A DNA stretch of 64,000 nt from Salipiger thiooxidans (GCF_900102075.1 NZ_FNAV01000001.1:398457-462456), one strand, 5' to 3'; shown: positions 18,920 to 30,065, counted from the first letter of the stretch. Made by a program: numbers and translations. Notes: generated from the sequence alone by a model not told the origin.

Positions 18920-18934
18920 GGGAGGCCCACCGAT

Positions 18935-19327
18935 ATGGCACGTGATACCCGTCGCGGAGGCAAGAAGAAGGTCTCCAAGAACATCGCCGCTGGCGTGGCG
19001 CATGTTAACTCGTCGTTCAACAACACCAAGATCCTGATCTCGGATGTGCAGGGCAACGCGATCTCCTGGTCGTCCGCCGGCACCATGGGCTTCAAGGGTT
19101 CGCGGAAATCGACCCCCTACGCCGCTCAGCTGGCCGCCGAAGACGCGGGCCGCAAGGCGCAGGAACACGGCGTGAAAACGCTGGAAGTCGAAGTCCAGGG
19201 CCCCGGCTCGGGCCGTGAATCGGCTCTGCGCGCGCTTGCCGCCGTCGGCTTCAACATCACGTCGATCCGTGACGTGACGCCGATCGCGCACAACGGCTGC
19301 CGTCCGCCGAAGCGCCGCCGCGTCTGA
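18935..19327 (+). CDS. rpsK: 30S ribosomal protein S11
   Basis: The 130-residue protein has the S11 core ([11 protein letters not shown]..., then [11 protein letters not shown]) and ends [12 protein letters not shown], the conserved tail that binds 16S rRNA near the platform. It starts 16 bp after rpsM with GGAGG upstream. A long hairpin (19342-19377) follows before rpoA. Length is standard. Confidence 0.97.
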   Translation: MARDTRRGGKKKVSKNIAAGVAHVNSSFNNTKILISDVQGNAISWSSAGTMGFKGSRKSTPYAAQLAAEDAGRKAQEHGVKTLEVEVQGPGSGRESALRALAAVGFNITSIRDVTPIAHNGCRPPKRRRV

Positions 19328-19341
19328 TCTTACGTACTTAC

Positions 19342-19377
19342 GAGGTGGGGCCCTGCCATTTGGCGGGGTCCCACCTC
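19342..19377 (+). terminator. 16-bp hairpin between rpsK and rpoA
   Basis: Positions 19342-19357 pair with 19362-19377 (one mismatch and one G-U pair) around an ATTT loop, followed by ATTTT. It begins 15 bp after the rpsK stop. It may be a partial terminator that tunes rpoA against S13/S11, or a binding site for translational feedback. Confidence 0.6.
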
Positions 19378-19442
19378 ACGTCATTTTAACCTCGGGCGTC
19401 TGAGCCTTTGGACATGGGGCACGGACAGGAATGGAGGGACGC

Positions 19443-20459
19443 ATGATCCACAAGAACTGGGCTGAACTCATCAAGCCGACCCAGCTGGAGGTTCGCCCCG
19501 GCGCCGACCCCTCCCGGGTGGCAACCGTTGTCGCAGAACCGCTCGAGCGCGGCTTTGGTCTGACCATGGGCAATGCGCTGCGTCGCATTCTGCTGTCGAG
19601 CCTTCAGGGCGCGGCAATCACCAGCGTGCAGATCGACAACGTGCTGCACGAATTCTCGTCCGTCGCCGGTGTCCGCGAAGATGTGACCGATATCGTCCTG
19701 AACCTCAAGGGCGTTTCTCTCCGCATGGAAGTCGAGGGACCGAAGCGCCTGTCGATCAACGCCAAGGGCCCGGGCGTCGTCACCGCTGGTGACATCTCGG
19801 AAACCGCCGGCATCGAAGTGCTGAACAAGGACCACGTAATCTGCCACCTCGACGACGGTGCCGATCTCTACGTGGAACTGACGGTCAACACCGGCAAGGG
19901 CTACGTCTCTGCCGACAAGAACAAGCCCGAAGACGCGCCCATCGGCCTGATTCCGATCGACGCGATCTACTCGCCGGTCAAGCGCGTCTCCTACGAGGTG
20001 CAGCCGACCCGTGAGGGCCAGGTTCTCGACTACGACAAGCTGACCATGAAGGTGGAGACCGACGGTTCGGTCACCCCCGATGATGCCATCGCCTTCGCGG
20101 CGCGCATCCTGCAGGACCAGCTGTCGATCTTCGTGAACTTCGAAGAGCCCGAAGCGGCCGGCCGCCAGGACGAGGACGACGGGCTGGAGTTCAACCCGCT
20201 GCTTCTCAAGAAGGTGGACGAGCTCGAGCTGTCGGTGCGTTCGGCGAACTGCCTGAAGAACGACAACATCGTCTACATCGGCGACCTGATCCAGAAGACC
20301 GAAGCCGAGATGCTCCGCACTCCGAACTTCGGCCGCAAGTCGCTGAACGAGATCAAGGAAGTGCTGTCCTCCATGGGTCTGCACCTCGGCATGGACGTCG
20401 AGGACTGGCCGCCGGACAACATCGAGGATCTCGCGAAGAAACTGGAAGACCAGTTCTGA
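19443..20459 (+). CDS. rpoA: RNA polymerase subunit alpha
   Basis: The 338-residue subunit nucleates polymerase assembly through its N-terminal domain (about 1-235, with [20 protein letters not shown]) and contacts UP elements and activators through the C-terminal domain ([15 protein letters not shown]..., [16 protein letters not shown]). ATG 19443 is preferred over ATG 19431 because GGAGGG sits just before it and it gives MIHKNWAEL, the family N-terminus. It is flanked by hairpins on both sides, so its level can be set apart from rpsK and rplQ. Confidence 0.97.
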   Translation: MIHKNWAELIKPTQLEVRPGADPSRVATVVAEPLERGFGLTMGNALRRILLSSLQGAAITSVQIDNVLHEFSSVAGVREDVTDIVLNLKGVSLRMEVEGPKRLSINAKGPGVVTAGDISETAGIEVLNKDHVICHLDDGADLYVELTVNTGKGYVSADKNKPEDAPIGLIPIDAIYSPVKRVSYEVQPTREGQVLDYDKLTMKVETDGSVTPDDAIAFAARILQDQLSIFVNFEEPEAAGRQDEDDGLEFNPLLLKKVDELELSVRSANCLKNDNIVYIGDLIQKTEAEMLRTPNFGRKSLNEIKEVLSSMGLHLGMDVEDWPPDNIEDLAKKLEDQF

Positions 20460-20486
20460 GAGACGCGGGTCTGACGAAATAAGGGG

Positions 20487-20516
20487 CGGGGCGCAGTGAG
20501 AGGGCGCCCCGTTTTC
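20487..20516 (+). terminator. Intrinsic terminator between rpoA and rplQ
   Basis: CGGGGCGC (20487-20494) pairs with GCGCCCCG (20504-20511), followed by TTTTCC. It lies 27 bp after rpoA and indicates attenuation, or a separate rplQ promoter in the 130 bp that follow. Confidence 0.75.
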
Positions 20517-20576
20517 CTCCCCGCAAGGGGATCCGGGGCTTTGGCCCCACACGACCGGGCATCTGCCCCAAGGAGA

Positions 20577-20598
20577 GCGGTCCGCACGCATGGACCGC
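20577..20598 (+). promoter_or_regulatory. Hairpin in the rplQ leader
   Basis: GCGGTCC (20577-20583) pairs with GGACCGC (20592-20598) about 50 bp before the rplQ ATG. It may be a leader structure for L17 feedback control; this is inferred from position only. Confidence 0.3.
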
Positions 20599-20645
20599 CT
20601 GACAAAGCAAAACCGCCCCACGATGGGCAAATGGAGTAAAGAAAC

Positions 20646-21068
20646 ATGCGTCACGCAAAAGGCTACCGCCGCCTCAACCGCACCCACGAGCACCGCAAGG
20701 CACTCTGGGCAAACATGGCCGGCTCGCTGATCGAGCACGAGCAGATCAAGACCACCCTGCCCAAGGCCAAGGAACTGAAGCGCGTCATCGACAAGCTCAT
20801 CACCCTCGGCAAGCGCGGCGACGTGCACGCCCGCCGTCAGGCCGCCGCCCAGCTGAAGCAGGACATCCACGTCGCGAAGCTGTTCGAAGTTCTCGGCCCG
20901 CGCTACACCGAGCGCAACGGCGGCTACTGCCGTGTGCTCAAGGCCGGCTTCCGTTACGGTGACATGGCGCCGATGGCGATCATCGAGCTCGTCGACCGCG
21001 ACGTCGACGCCAAGGGTTCGGCCGACAAGGCCCGCCTGGCCGCGCTCGAGGTGGCTGACGAGGAGTAA
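20646..21068 (+). CDS. rplQ: 50S ribosomal protein L17
   Basis: The 140-residue protein begins [20 protein letters not shown] and contains [19 protein letters not shown], the L17 core, with an acidic C-terminal extension ([10 protein letters not shown]) common in alphaproteobacteria. It binds 23S rRNA near the exit tunnel. It closes the alpha-operon side of the plus-strand cluster and is followed by a strong terminator. Confidence 0.97.
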   Translation: MRHAKGYRRLNRTHEHRKALWANMAGSLIEHEQIKTTLPKAKELKRVIDKLITLGKRGDVHARRQAAAQLKQDIHVAKLFEVLGPRYTERNGGYCRVLKAGFRYGDMAPMAIIELVDRDVDAKGSADKARLAALEVADEE

Positions 21069-21092
21069 TCCTCGCCCGAGCAACTGCATCGA

Positions 21093-21127
21093 GGCGCCGC
21101 AGGGATCTTCCCCGCGGCGCCTTTTTC
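21093..21127 (+). terminator. Intrinsic terminator after rplQ
   Basis: A GC-rich stem (AGGCGCCGC with GCGGCGCCT plus three inner G-C pairs) ends in five T residues, 25 bp after the rplQ stop. Confidence 0.88.
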
Positions 21128-21182
21128 ATTTCGGCCTCACCGCATCCGACAGACGAAGCGAAAAGGCCATGCGGCCGGCAGC

Positions 21183-21638
21183 TTACGCCGCCTCCAGCTC
21201 CTTCTTCACCAGCGCCTCGATCTTCGCGATCGGGTGGTTGGTCAGGGTCTTCGGAATCTCGGCCACGATCTTGTCGGCCACCTCCTTGTGCAGAGCGGCG
21301 CGCAGGTCGCCCAGAACCTTGGGCGCGGCCACGAGCACCAGCCGCTCGAAGGCGCCGCGGTGGGCCTCGGCATAGAGCTTCTCGGCAAGATCCGCCGCGA
21401 AGCGCTCTTTCTGGAGCTCGTGCCAGTCGGTGTCGTCGAGCGCAGACCGCTGACCCATCCCCCCGTCATTCATCCGCCCGGGACGGTTCGCCCCCTGCTC
21501 GCGGTCCGAAGGGTTCTCCTGCGCCTCGGCATCGAACAGGTCGAGGTTGGGGTTCTCATGGTCGGTCAGGTTGCGCAGGAACAGCGCCTTCTCGCTGTCC
21601 GTCACCACCACCCAGGTGTCCTGTTTCAGCTCTGTCAT
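21183..21638 (-). CDS. Host attachment protein-like (baeRF/AtsE type)
   Basis: The 151-residue protein matches the short bacterial 'host attachment' family, related to archaeal/eukaryotic eRF1-like folds: WVVVTDSEKALFLRN near the N-terminus, a variable middle, and LVLVAAPKVLGDLRAALHKEV with KTLTNHPIAKIEALV at the end. The name comes from a plant-attachment gene; its biochemical role is unknown. ATG 21638 has GGAGAC upstream; the longer frame to 21959 is unsupported. It is convergent with rplQ and divergent from degQ. Confidence 0.75.
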   Translation of the reverse strand: MTELKQDTWVVVTDSEKALFLRNLTDHENPNLDLFDAEAQENPSDREQGANRPGRMNDGGMGQRSALDDTDWHELQKERFAADLAEKLYAEAHRGAFERLVLVAAPKVLGDLRAALHKEVADKIVAEIPKTLTNHPIAKIEALVKKELEAA

Positions 21639-21804
21639 GGTTCGGTCTCCTTTCGTGGCGTCGCGGGACCCGGCGGCACCGTCACGGCGTCCGCCCGCAC
21701 CCGGCTTCACGGGATCAACGCCCCTGCTCACGCGCACGTTCCGCCACTCGCCTTGATTCCATTTCCGCAGGCGGGCATATCGCAGTGGCACAGGAGGACC
21801 GATC

Positions 21805-23199
<1,395 letters not shown>

Positions 23200-23203
23200 T
23201 CCC

Positions 23204-24517
23204 TTGGCCGATCTCTTCGACAGCCCCGACGCCACGCCACCGGAGGACCGGGCCCCCCGCCCGCTCGCCGACCGGCTGCGGCCGCGGGCGCTCGACGAGG
23301 TGATCGGCCAGCGCCAGCTTCTCGGCCCCGACGCGCCGCTCGGCATCATGCTGGCCTCGGGTGCGCTCTCGAGCCTCGTGCTCTGGGGCCCGCCGGGGGT
23401 CGGCAAGACCACCATCGCGCGGCTGCTCGCGGATGCCACCGACCTGCACTTCGTCCAGATCAGCGCCATCTTCACCGGCGTCCCGGAGCTGCGCAAGGTC
23501 TTCGAGGCGGCCCGGCACCGCCGCACCAACGGCCAGGGCACGCTGCTCTTCGTCGACGAGATCCACCGCTTCAACAAGGCGCAGCAGGACGGCTTCCTGC
23601 CACATATGGAAGACGGCACCATCCTGCTGGTGGGCGCCACCACCGAGAACCCCAGCTTCGAGCTGAACGCGGCGCTGCTGTCCCGCGCGCAGGTGCTGGT
23701 GCTCGAGCGCCTCTCCCTCGCCGACCTCGAACGCCTCGCCCAGCGGGCAGAGAAGGAACTCGGCCGCGCCCTGCCCCTCGACGGCGCCGCCCGAGAGGCG
23801 CTGCTCGAGATGGCCGACGGCGACGGCCGCGCCGCGCTCAACCTTATCGAGCAGGTCATGGCGTGGAAGACCGACGCCAAGCTCGACACGGCCCAGCTCA
23901 CCCGGCGGCTGATGCGGCGCGCGGCGCAGTACGACAAGTCCGGCGACGGCCACTACAACCTGATCTCGGCGCTGCACAAATCCGTGCGCGGCTCCGACCC
24001 GGATGCGGCGCTCTACTGGTTCGCCCGGATGCTCGAGGCCGGCGAGGACCCGCGCTTCCTCGCCCGCCGCATCACCCGCATGGCGGTCGAGGACATCGGC
24101 CTCGCCGACCCGCAGGCGCAGGCGATCTGCATCGACAGCTGGCAGACCTACGAACGGCTGGGCTCTCCCGAAGGCGAGCTGGCGCTGGCCAACGCGCTGG
24201 TCTACCTCGCGCTCGCGCCCAAATCCAACGCCGCCTACATCGCCTACAAGGCCGCCCGCGCCGATGCCCGCCGCACCGGCTCGCTGATGCCGCCGAAGCA
24301 CATCCTCAACGCCCCCACCCGGCTGATGAAGGAGCAGGGCTACGGCAGCGGCTACAGCTACGATCACGACGCCGAGGACGGATTCTCCGGGCAGGACTAC
24401 TTCCCCGACGACATGGGCCGCCAGCGCTTCTACGCCCCGGTCGAACGCGGCTTCGAACGCGAACTGAAGAAGCGCGTCGAGTATTTCGAACGCCTCCGCC
24501 GCGAGCGCAGCGGCTGA
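23204..24517 (+). CDS. rarA: Replication-associated recombination protein A (AAA+ ATPase)
   Basis: The 437-residue ATPase has Walker A WGPPGVGKTTIA (about 66-77), Walker B LLFVDEIHRFNKAQQD (about 112-127) and the MgsA C-terminal region (NAPTRLMKEQGYGSGYSYDHD). RarA/MgsA acts at stalled replication forks. The start is TTG at 23204, with GGAG about 8 nt upstream inside the end of degQ; no nearer ATG fits the conserved N-terminus (ADLFDSP). Confidence 0.93.
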   Translation: MADLFDSPDATPPEDRAPRPLADRLRPRALDEVIGQRQLLGPDAPLGIMLASGALSSLVLWGPPGVGKTTIARLLADATDLHFVQISAIFTGVPELRKVFEAARHRRTNGQGTLLFVDEIHRFNKAQQDGFLPHMEDGTILLVGATTENPSFELNAALLSRAQVLVLERLSLADLERLAQRAEKELGRALPLDGAAREALLEMADGDGRAALNLIEQVMAWKTDAKLDTAQLTRRLMRRAAQYDKSGDGHYNLISALHKSVRGSDPDAALYWFARMLEAGEDPRFLARRITRMAVEDIGLADPQAQAICIDSWQTYERLGSPEGELALANALVYLALAPKSNAAYIAYKAARADARRTGSLMPPKHILNAPTRLMKEQGYGSGYSYDHDAEDGFSGQDYFPDDMGRQRFYAPVERGFERELKKRVEYFERLRRERSG

Positions 24518-24635
24518 CCGGTAACGCGACGTCGCGCCTTCATCTTGCCGGATAAACTCCGGGGGGCCCCGCAGGGGCGGGGGCAGAGCCCCCTCCGACC
24601 TTGACAAGCGCACCGCCGCGCGACATTCCGCGACC

Positions 24636-25013
24636 ATGATCCTGACGCTTCTACAGGTCGCCCTGGGCGGCGCATTGGGCGCATCCGCGCGCTATCTGAC
24701 CGGTGTCGCCATGACGTCGCTGATGGGGCGTGGCTTCCCGTGGGGAACGCTGGCCGTCAACATTCTCGGCTCCTTCCTCATGGGGCTGCTGGTGGTGGCG
24801 CTGGCCAACCTCTCTGCGACCCGGCTGGCGCCGTTCTTCGCGGTGGGCTTCCTCGGCGGCTTCACCACCTTCTCGAGCTTCTCGCTCGACGTCGCGACGC
24901 TCTACGAGCGCGGCGACGTCGCTCTGGCGCTCGGCTACGTGGCGGTCTCGGTCGCCGTTTCCATCGCCGCGCTGTTCGCGGGCCTCCTTATCGCACGGAA
25001 CCTTTTCGCATGA
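24636..25013 (+). CDS. crcB: Fluoride efflux channel CrcB/Fluc
   Basis: The 125-residue protein has four transmembrane helices and the CrcB signatures GGALGASARY, GTLAVNILGSFLMG and GFLGGFTTFSSFSLD; dimers export fluoride. The 118-bp gap upstream shows no fluoride riboswitch that I recognise, only GC-rich inverted repeats around 24560-24595. It overlaps rluC by 4 bp and starts the crcB-rluC-HAD-ATP12 run. Confidence 0.93.
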   Translation: MILTLLQVALGGALGASARYLTGVAMTSLMGRGFPWGTLAVNILGSFLMGLLVVALANLSATRLAPFFAVGFLGGFTTFSSFSLDVATLYERGDVALALGYVAVSVAVSIAALFAGLLIARNLFA

Positions 25014-26065
25014 GCCGAGTCCAGACCATCACCATCGGCCCCGGCGACGGCGACCAGCGCCTCGACCGCTGGCTGAAGCGGCACTTCCCGCACCTCGCGC
25101 AGGGCCGCATCGAGAAGATGTGCCGCAAGGGCGAGATCCGCGTCGACGGCGGCCGGGTCAAGGCCTCGACCCGCCTCGAGGTCGGCCAGCAGGTGCGCAT
25201 CCCGCCGCTGCCCGAGCCCGACGCCGTGAACGCGGCCCCCGCGGCCGCGCCGAAGCCGCGTGTGAGCGATGCCGACACCAAGTTGATCCAGGACGCGGTG
25301 ATCTGGAAGGACGACCACATCATCGCGCTCAACAAGCCGCCGGGCCTGCCGGTGCAGGGCGGCAGCAAGACCACCCGACACGTGGATGGCCTCTCCGAGG
25401 CGCTGCGCTTCGGCCTCGACGAGAAGCCGCGCCTCGTGCACCGGCTCGACAAGGACACCTCGGGCGTGCTGCTGCTGGCGCGCACCCGCGCGGTGGCGCA
25501 GGCGCTGACCGCCGCCATCCGCCACAAGCAGACCCGCAAGATCTACTGGGCGGTGGTCGCGGGCGTGCCCACCCCCTACCTCGGCGAGATCCGCTACGCG
25601 CTGGTCAAGGCGCCCGGCCACGGCAGCTCGGGCGAGGGCGAGAAGATGATCTGCGTGCACCCGCGCGACGTCGACCGCACCGAGGGCGCCAAGCGCGCCC
25701 ACACGCTTTACGCCACGCTCTACCGCGTCGCGGGCCGCGCCTCGTGGGTGGCGCTCGAGCCGATCACCGGCCGCACCCACCAGCTGCGCGCGCACATGGC
25801 CGAGATCGGCCACCCGATCATCGGCGACGGCAAGTACGGCGGGTCGGGCCAGGAAAACCTCGGCGACGGCTGGGGCGCCCAGCTTGGCGGGGTGATCTCG
25901 AAGAAGCTGCACCTGCACGCCCGCTCGATGACCTTCGAACACCCGGTGACCCACAAGCGCGTCACCGTGACCGCGCCGCTGCCGGAACACATGAAGCACA
26001 CCTGGGAGACCCTCGGCTGGACCGAGGACCTCGCCGCGGACGACCCCTTCGAAAGCCTGCAATGA
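25010..26065 (+). CDS. RluC/RluD-family 23S rRNA pseudouridine synthase
   Basis: The 351-residue protein has an N-terminal S4 RNA-binding domain (about 10-65, with RLDRWLKRHFPHL and GEIRVDGGRVK) and a pseudouridine synthase domain with HRLDKDTSGVLLLAR; the Asp is catalytic. GRTHQLRAHMAEIGHPIIGD is the other family signature. RluC modifies 23S positions 955/2504/2580 in E. coli, but RluC and RluD cannot be separated by eye here. ATGA overlaps join it to crcB and to the HAD gene. Confidence 0.9.
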   Translation: MSRVQTITIGPGDGDQRLDRWLKRHFPHLAQGRIEKMCRKGEIRVDGGRVKASTRLEVGQQVRIPPLPEPDAVNAAPAAAPKPRVSDADTKLIQDAVIWKDDHIIALNKPPGLPVQGGSKTTRHVDGLSEALRFGLDEKPRLVHRLDKDTSGVLLLARTRAVAQALTAAIRHKQTRKIYWAVVAGVPTPYLGEIRYALVKAPGHGSSGEGEKMICVHPRDVDRTEGAKRAHTLYATLYRVAGRASWVALEPITGRTHQLRAHMAEIGHPIIGDGKYGGSGQENLGDGWGAQLGGVISKKLHLHARSMTFEHPVTHKRVTVTAPLPEHMKHTWETLGWTEDLAADDPFESLQ

Positions 26066-26742
26066 CCGACCTGCGCCTCGTGATCTTCGACGTCGACGGC
26101 ACCCTCGTCGACAGCCAGGCCGACATCCTCGCCTCGATGCGCGCGGCCTTCGCCAGCGCCGGGCTCGAGGCCCCCGCGCGGGCCGAAATCCTGTCGATCG
26201 TCGGGCTGTCGCTGCCGCTGGCGATCGCCGAGCTCGCGCCCGGGATCGACCCCGCGACCCGCGACGCCATGGTCGAGGCCTACAAGGCCAGCTACATGGG
26301 GCTGCGCATCGAGAAGGGCACGCCGCAGAGCTCGCCGCTCTATCCCAACACACGCGAGGTGCTCGAGGCGCTGCACGCCCAGCCCGAGACCCTGCTCGGC
26401 ATCGCCACCGGCAAGTCGCGCCGCGGGCTGGACAAGCTGCTCGACGGCCACGAGATGCGCCGGCTCTTCGTCACGCAGCAATGCGCCGACGACCACCCCT
26501 CCAAGCCCCACCCCGCGATGATCGAGGCCGCGCTCTCCGAGACCGCCATGCCCGCGCACCGCGCGGTGATGCTGGGCGACACCAGCTTCGACATGCAGAT
26601 GGCGCGCGCCGCCGGCGTCACCGCCATTGGCGTCACATGGGGCTACCACGACGCAGCGCGGCTGCGGGACGCACATCACGTCATCGACGACATCCGCGCC
26701 CTGCCCGCCCTGCTGGAAGAGATCTGGGAGACGACCGCATGA
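26062..26742 (+). CDS. HAD-superfamily (subfamily IA) phosphatase
   Basis: The 226-residue hydrolase has motif I FDVDGTLVDSQ (8-18), motif II around IATGKSRRGL, and motifs III-IV in KPHPAMI and MLGDTSFDMQMARAAG. This resembles phosphoglycolate phosphatase and other small-molecule phosphatases with a helical cap. The substrate is unknown. It overlaps the flanking genes by 4 bp each; rluC-HAD-ATP12 is a recurrent alphaproteobacterial order. Confidence 0.88.
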   Translation: MTDLRLVIFDVDGTLVDSQADILASMRAAFASAGLEAPARAEILSIVGLSLPLAIAELAPGIDPATRDAMVEAYKASYMGLRIEKGTPQSSPLYPNTREVLEALHAQPETLLGIATGKSRRGLDKLLDGHEMRRLFVTQQCADDHPSKPHPAMIEAALSETAMPAHRAVMLGDTSFDMQMARAAGVTAIGVTWGYHDAARLRDAHHVIDDIRALPALLEEIWETTA

Positions 26743-27452
26743 GCGAATGGGCCCCCCGCCGCTTCTATACCGAAGCCACCGTCACCGAGGCCGAAGGCGG
26801 CTACGGCATCGCGCTGGACGGCCGCCGCGTGATGACCCCGGGCAAGTCGCCGCTGGTGGTGCCGACCCGCGCACTCGCCGAAGCCATCGCCGCGGAATGG
26901 GCGGCGCAGGGCGAGAAGATCGCCCCCGAGACCATGCCCTTCACCCGCACCGCCAACAGCGCCATCGAGAAGGTCGCCCCGCAGCGCGCCGCGGTGGCCG
27001 ACATGCTGGCGGAATACGGCGACAGCGACCTGCTATGCTACCGCGCCGTGGACCCCGAGCCGCTGGTGGCCCTGCAGTCCGAACGCTGGGATCCGATGCT
27101 CGCCTGGGCGGCCGAGCATCTTGGCGCCGCGCTCGAGCCGCGCGCAGGGCTGATGCACGCGCCGCAACCCGCCGAAGCGCTGGAACGCCTCGCGGTCCGC
27201 ACCCATACGCTCGACCATTTCCGGCTGGCGGCCTTTCACGATCTCGTGGCGCTGACCGGCTCTCTGGTGCTCGGCTTTGCCGCCACCGACCCCGCGCAGG
27301 ATCCCGAGGCGCTCTGGGCGCTCTCGCGGCTCGACGAGACCTGGCAGGAAGAGACCTGGGGCACCGACGAGGAAGCCCGCGAGATGTCCGAGAACAAACG
27401 CCGCGCGTTTCTTCACGCTCATCGATTTTTTGCTCACTGCGCCACTGATTAA
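26739..27452 (+). CDS. ATP12-family F1-ATPase assembly chaperone
   Basis: The 237-residue protein matches ATP12: WAPRRFYTEATV near the N-terminus, LDGRRVMTPGKSPLVVPTRALAEAIAAEW, PFTRTANSAIEKV, and the conserved DLLCYRA with LSRLDETWQEETWGTDEEA near the end. ATP12 chaperones the alpha subunit of F1 in mitochondria; the bacterial role is presumed the same. It ends the four-gene overlapping run, and no ATP synthase gene is nearby. Confidence 0.9.
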   Translation: MSEWAPRRFYTEATVTEAEGGYGIALDGRRVMTPGKSPLVVPTRALAEAIAAEWAAQGEKIAPETMPFTRTANSAIEKVAPQRAAVADMLAEYGDSDLLCYRAVDPEPLVALQSERWDPMLAWAAEHLGAALEPRAGLMHAPQPAEALERLAVRTHTLDHFRLAAFHDLVALTGSLVLGFAATDPAQDPEALWALSRLDETWQEETWGTDEEAREMSENKRRAFLHAHRFFAHCATD

Positions 27453-27652
27453 TCACGCCGCGGCACCGGAAACACTGCCCATTTTCGCGGCAGTGCATGG
27501 TGACTTTCGCAGCGGAACGGCTTGACCTCTCTTTGGGAATCCGAACACACTCGGCCTCACCAGAGGGGGGAGAACCCTGCCCAGGTATTTTCACGGCCCA
27601 TGTGGGTCACGGAACCGGCCCAAGAGGGGCCGGACAACAGGAAGAGGTTAAC

Positions 27653-28672
27653 ATGAAAAAAACCGTAATCCTTGGCGCGCTCACGGTGGCCGGTCTTGCG
27701 GCGGGTGCCGCAGGTGCGGCAACCCTTGACGACGTCAAGGCACGTGGCTCGCTGAACTGCGGCGTGTCGACCGGTCTGACCGGCTTCTCGGCCCCCGACG
27801 CCAACGGCGTCTGGCAGGGCTTCGACGTCGCCGTCTGCCGCGCGGTCGCCGCAGCGGTTCTCGGCGACCCGATGGCGGTCGAATTTGTGCCCACCACCGG
27901 GCAGACCCGCTTCACCGCGCTGGCGTCCGGCGAGATCGACGTGCTGGCGCGCAACACTACCTGGACCTTCTCGCGCGATGTCGACCTCAAGTTCGAATTC
28001 ATCGGCGTGAACTACTACGATGGCCAGGGCTTCATGGTGCCCAAGGCCCTCGGCGTGAGCTCGGCCAAGGAACTCGACGGCGCAACCGTCTGCATCCAGA
28101 CCGGCACCACCACCGAGCTGAACCTCGCGGACTTCTTCCGCGTGAACAACATCAGCTACGAGCCGGTGCCGATCGAGACCAACGCAGAGGCGCAGCAGCA
28201 GTACCTTGCCGGCGCCTGCGACGTCTACACCACCGACGCGTCCGGCCTCGCTGCCACCCGCGCGTCGTTCGAAGCTCCGGGCGATCACGTGATCCTGCCG
28301 GAAATCATCTCGAAAGAGCCGCTCGGCCCGCTCGTCCGCCACGGCGACAGCGAATGGGGCGACATCGTGCGCTGGACCCTCAACGCACTGGTCGCCGCCG
28401 AAGAATACGGCGTGACCTCGGCCAACATCGGCGAGCTCTCGGCGGCTCCGGGCAACAACCCGGAAATCAACCGTCTGCTCGGCACCGAAGGCGAGCTTGG
28501 CGCGATGTTCGGCCTCGAGGCCGACTGGGCCAAGAAAGCCATCATGGCCAACGGCAACTACGGCGAGATCTTCGAGAAGACCATCGGCGAGAACACCCCC
28601 ATCGGCCTGTCGCGCGGCCTGAACGCGCAGTGGACCGAAGGCGGCCTGCTCTACAGCCCGCCGTTCCGCTGA
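27653..28672 (+). CDS. aapJ: General amino-acid ABC transporter, periplasmic binding protein
   Basis: The 339-residue protein has a signal peptide (VILGALTVAGLAAGAAGAA, cleavage near residue 22) and a type II solute-binding fold starting LDDVKARGSLNCGVSTGLTGF. It belongs to the AapJ/BztA family, which binds Glu, Gln, Asp and Asn or a wider set of L-amino acids. GAAGAGG precedes the ATG. A hairpin after the stop (28688-28718) should hold back part of the transcript, giving more binding protein than permease. It is first of aapJQMP. Confidence 0.93.
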   Translation: MKKTVILGALTVAGLAAGAAGAATLDDVKARGSLNCGVSTGLTGFSAPDANGVWQGFDVAVCRAVAAAVLGDPMAVEFVPTTGQTRFTALASGEIDVLARNTTWTFSRDVDLKFEFIGVNYYDGQGFMVPKALGVSSAKELDGATVCIQTGTTTELNLADFFRVNNISYEPVPIETNAEAQQQYLAGACDVYTTDASGLAATRASFEAPGDHVILPEIISKEPLGPLVRHGDSEWGDIVRWTLNALVAAEEYGVTSANIGELSAAPGNNPEINRLLGTEGELGAMFGLEADWAKKAIMANGNYGEIFEKTIGENTPIGLSRGLNAQWTEGGLLYSPPFR

Positions 28673-28687
28673 ACGGCACGAAAAACG

Positions 28688-28718
28688 AGGGCGCGGGGAT
28701 GAACTCCCGCGCCCTTTC
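28688..28718 (+). terminator. Attenuator hairpin between aapJ and aapQ
   Basis: AGGGCGCGGG (28688-28697) pairs with CCCGCGCCCT (28706-28715), ending in TTT. It lies 16 bp after aapJ and 113 bp before aapQ, the place where binding-protein operons often have a partial terminator. Confidence 0.75.
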
Positions 28719-28831
28719 CAAATAGAGGGCGAAGCAGTCGCCCGACACCAATACGAGTTTCCGACGAGGGGCGGAGGCCGGATCAACCGGCCCGGGACCC
28801 GGGAAGAACGGAAACCACCGGGGAGAACAAA

Positions 28832-30064
28832 ATGACGACCATGACGGACCCGCCGGGGCAAGGCTTCCGGCTGTCTCAGCTTATCTACGATACCCGCTAC
28901 CGCTCCCTGACCATTCAGGTGGTGGCGATGATCCTGCTGATGCTTCTCTTTTCGTGGCTCGTCTCGAACACGATCCACAACCTGCAGAACCTCGGCAAGG
29001 ACTTCGACTTCGGCTTCCTGTGGCAACCGTCGGGCTATGACATCAACCAGCGCCTGATCGACTACAACAGCCAGAGCACCCACGGACGCGCCGCCCTTGT
29101 CGGCATCCTCAACACGCTGCTCGTCGCGGCGCTGGGATGCGCACTGGCCACCGTGCTGGGCGTCATCGCCGGCGTGCTGCGCCTGTCCAACAACTGGCTG
29201 GTGGCGCGGCTGATGGCCTTCTACGTCGAGGGCTTCCGCAACGTGCCGCTGCTGCTGTGGATCGTGCTGATCTTCGCGCTGATGACCGAGGGCACCCCTG
29301 CCCCTTCGGCCTTCCGGGGCGACACCCCGTCCGCCTCGATGCTGTTCGACGCGGTGGCGATCACCAACCGCGGCGTCTACATTCCCGCCATCCACTTCAA
29401 CGCGGCCTTCTTCGAGAGCGGGCTCTACAACTGGCTGCTGATCATCGCGGTCTTCGCCGCCTCGGTCTTCGCCGTGAAGCGCATCGGCCACTGGGCCGCG
29501 GTCAAGCAGGAAGCCACCGGCGACCGGCCGACCACGTGGTACCTGACGCTGGGCGTGCTGATCGTCCCGACCGCGATCCTGATGGTGCTGATGGGCGCAT
29601 ATTTCGACCTGCCGTCGCTGCAGGGCTTCAACTTCGGCGGAGGCGTACACCTGCGCGGCTCGCTGATTGCACTCTGGCTGGCACTGTCGCTCTACACCGG
29701 TGCCTTTATCGCCGAGATCGTCCGGGGCGGCATCCTCGCCATCTCCAAGGGCCAGAGCGAGGCGGCCTTCGCGCTCGGCCTGCGCCCGGGCACGACGATG
29801 AACCTCGTGATCCTGCCGCAGGCGCTGCGGGTCATCATTCCGCCGCTGATCTCGCAGTTCCTGAACCTCACCAAGAACAGCTCGCTCGCCATCGCGGTGG
29901 GCTACATGGACGCGCGCTCGACCCTGGGCGGCATCACCATCAACCAAACGGGCCGCGAGCTCGAGGGGATGCTGCTGCTGGGCCTGTTCTACCTCGTGCT
30001 CAGCCTGCTGATCTCGGGCGTGATGAACGTCTACAACAACTCCGTGAAGCTGAAGGAACGATGA
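28832..30064 (+). CDS. aapQ: Amino-acid ABC transporter permease (AapQ/BztB)
   Basis: The 410-residue inner-membrane protein has about eight hydrophobic segments, a large periplasmic loop, and the EAA-type loop FALGLRPGTTMNLVILPQALRVIIPPLISQ split by the ATPase contact. With AapM it forms the translocation path. It carries the AapQ N-terminal hallmark of a long insertion (YDINQRLIDYNSQSTHGRA). It ends 1 bp before aapM begins. Confidence 0.92.
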   Translation: MTTMTDPPGQGFRLSQLIYDTRYRSLTIQVVAMILLMLLFSWLVSNTIHNLQNLGKDFDFGFLWQPSGYDINQRLIDYNSQSTHGRAALVGILNTLLVAALGCALATVLGVIAGVLRLSNNWLVARLMAFYVEGFRNVPLLLWIVLIFALMTEGTPAPSAFRGDTPSASMLFDAVAITNRGVYIPAIHFNAAFFESGLYNWLLIIAVFAASVFAVKRIGHWAAVKQEATGDRPTTWYLTLGVLIVPTAILMVLMGAYFDLPSLQGFNFGGGVHLRGSLIALWLALSLYTGAFIAEIVRGGILAISKGQSEAAFALGLRPGTTMNLVILPQALRVIIPPLISQFLNLTKNSSLAIAVGYMDARSTLGGITINQTGRELEGMLLLGLFYLVLSLLISGVMNVYNNSVKLKER

Positions 30065-30065
30065 G

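Noticed and set aside
24518..24635. Possible fluoride riboswitch before crcB
   Set aside because: The conserved crcB-motif pseudoknot elements are not recognisable; only GC-rich inverted repeats are seen.
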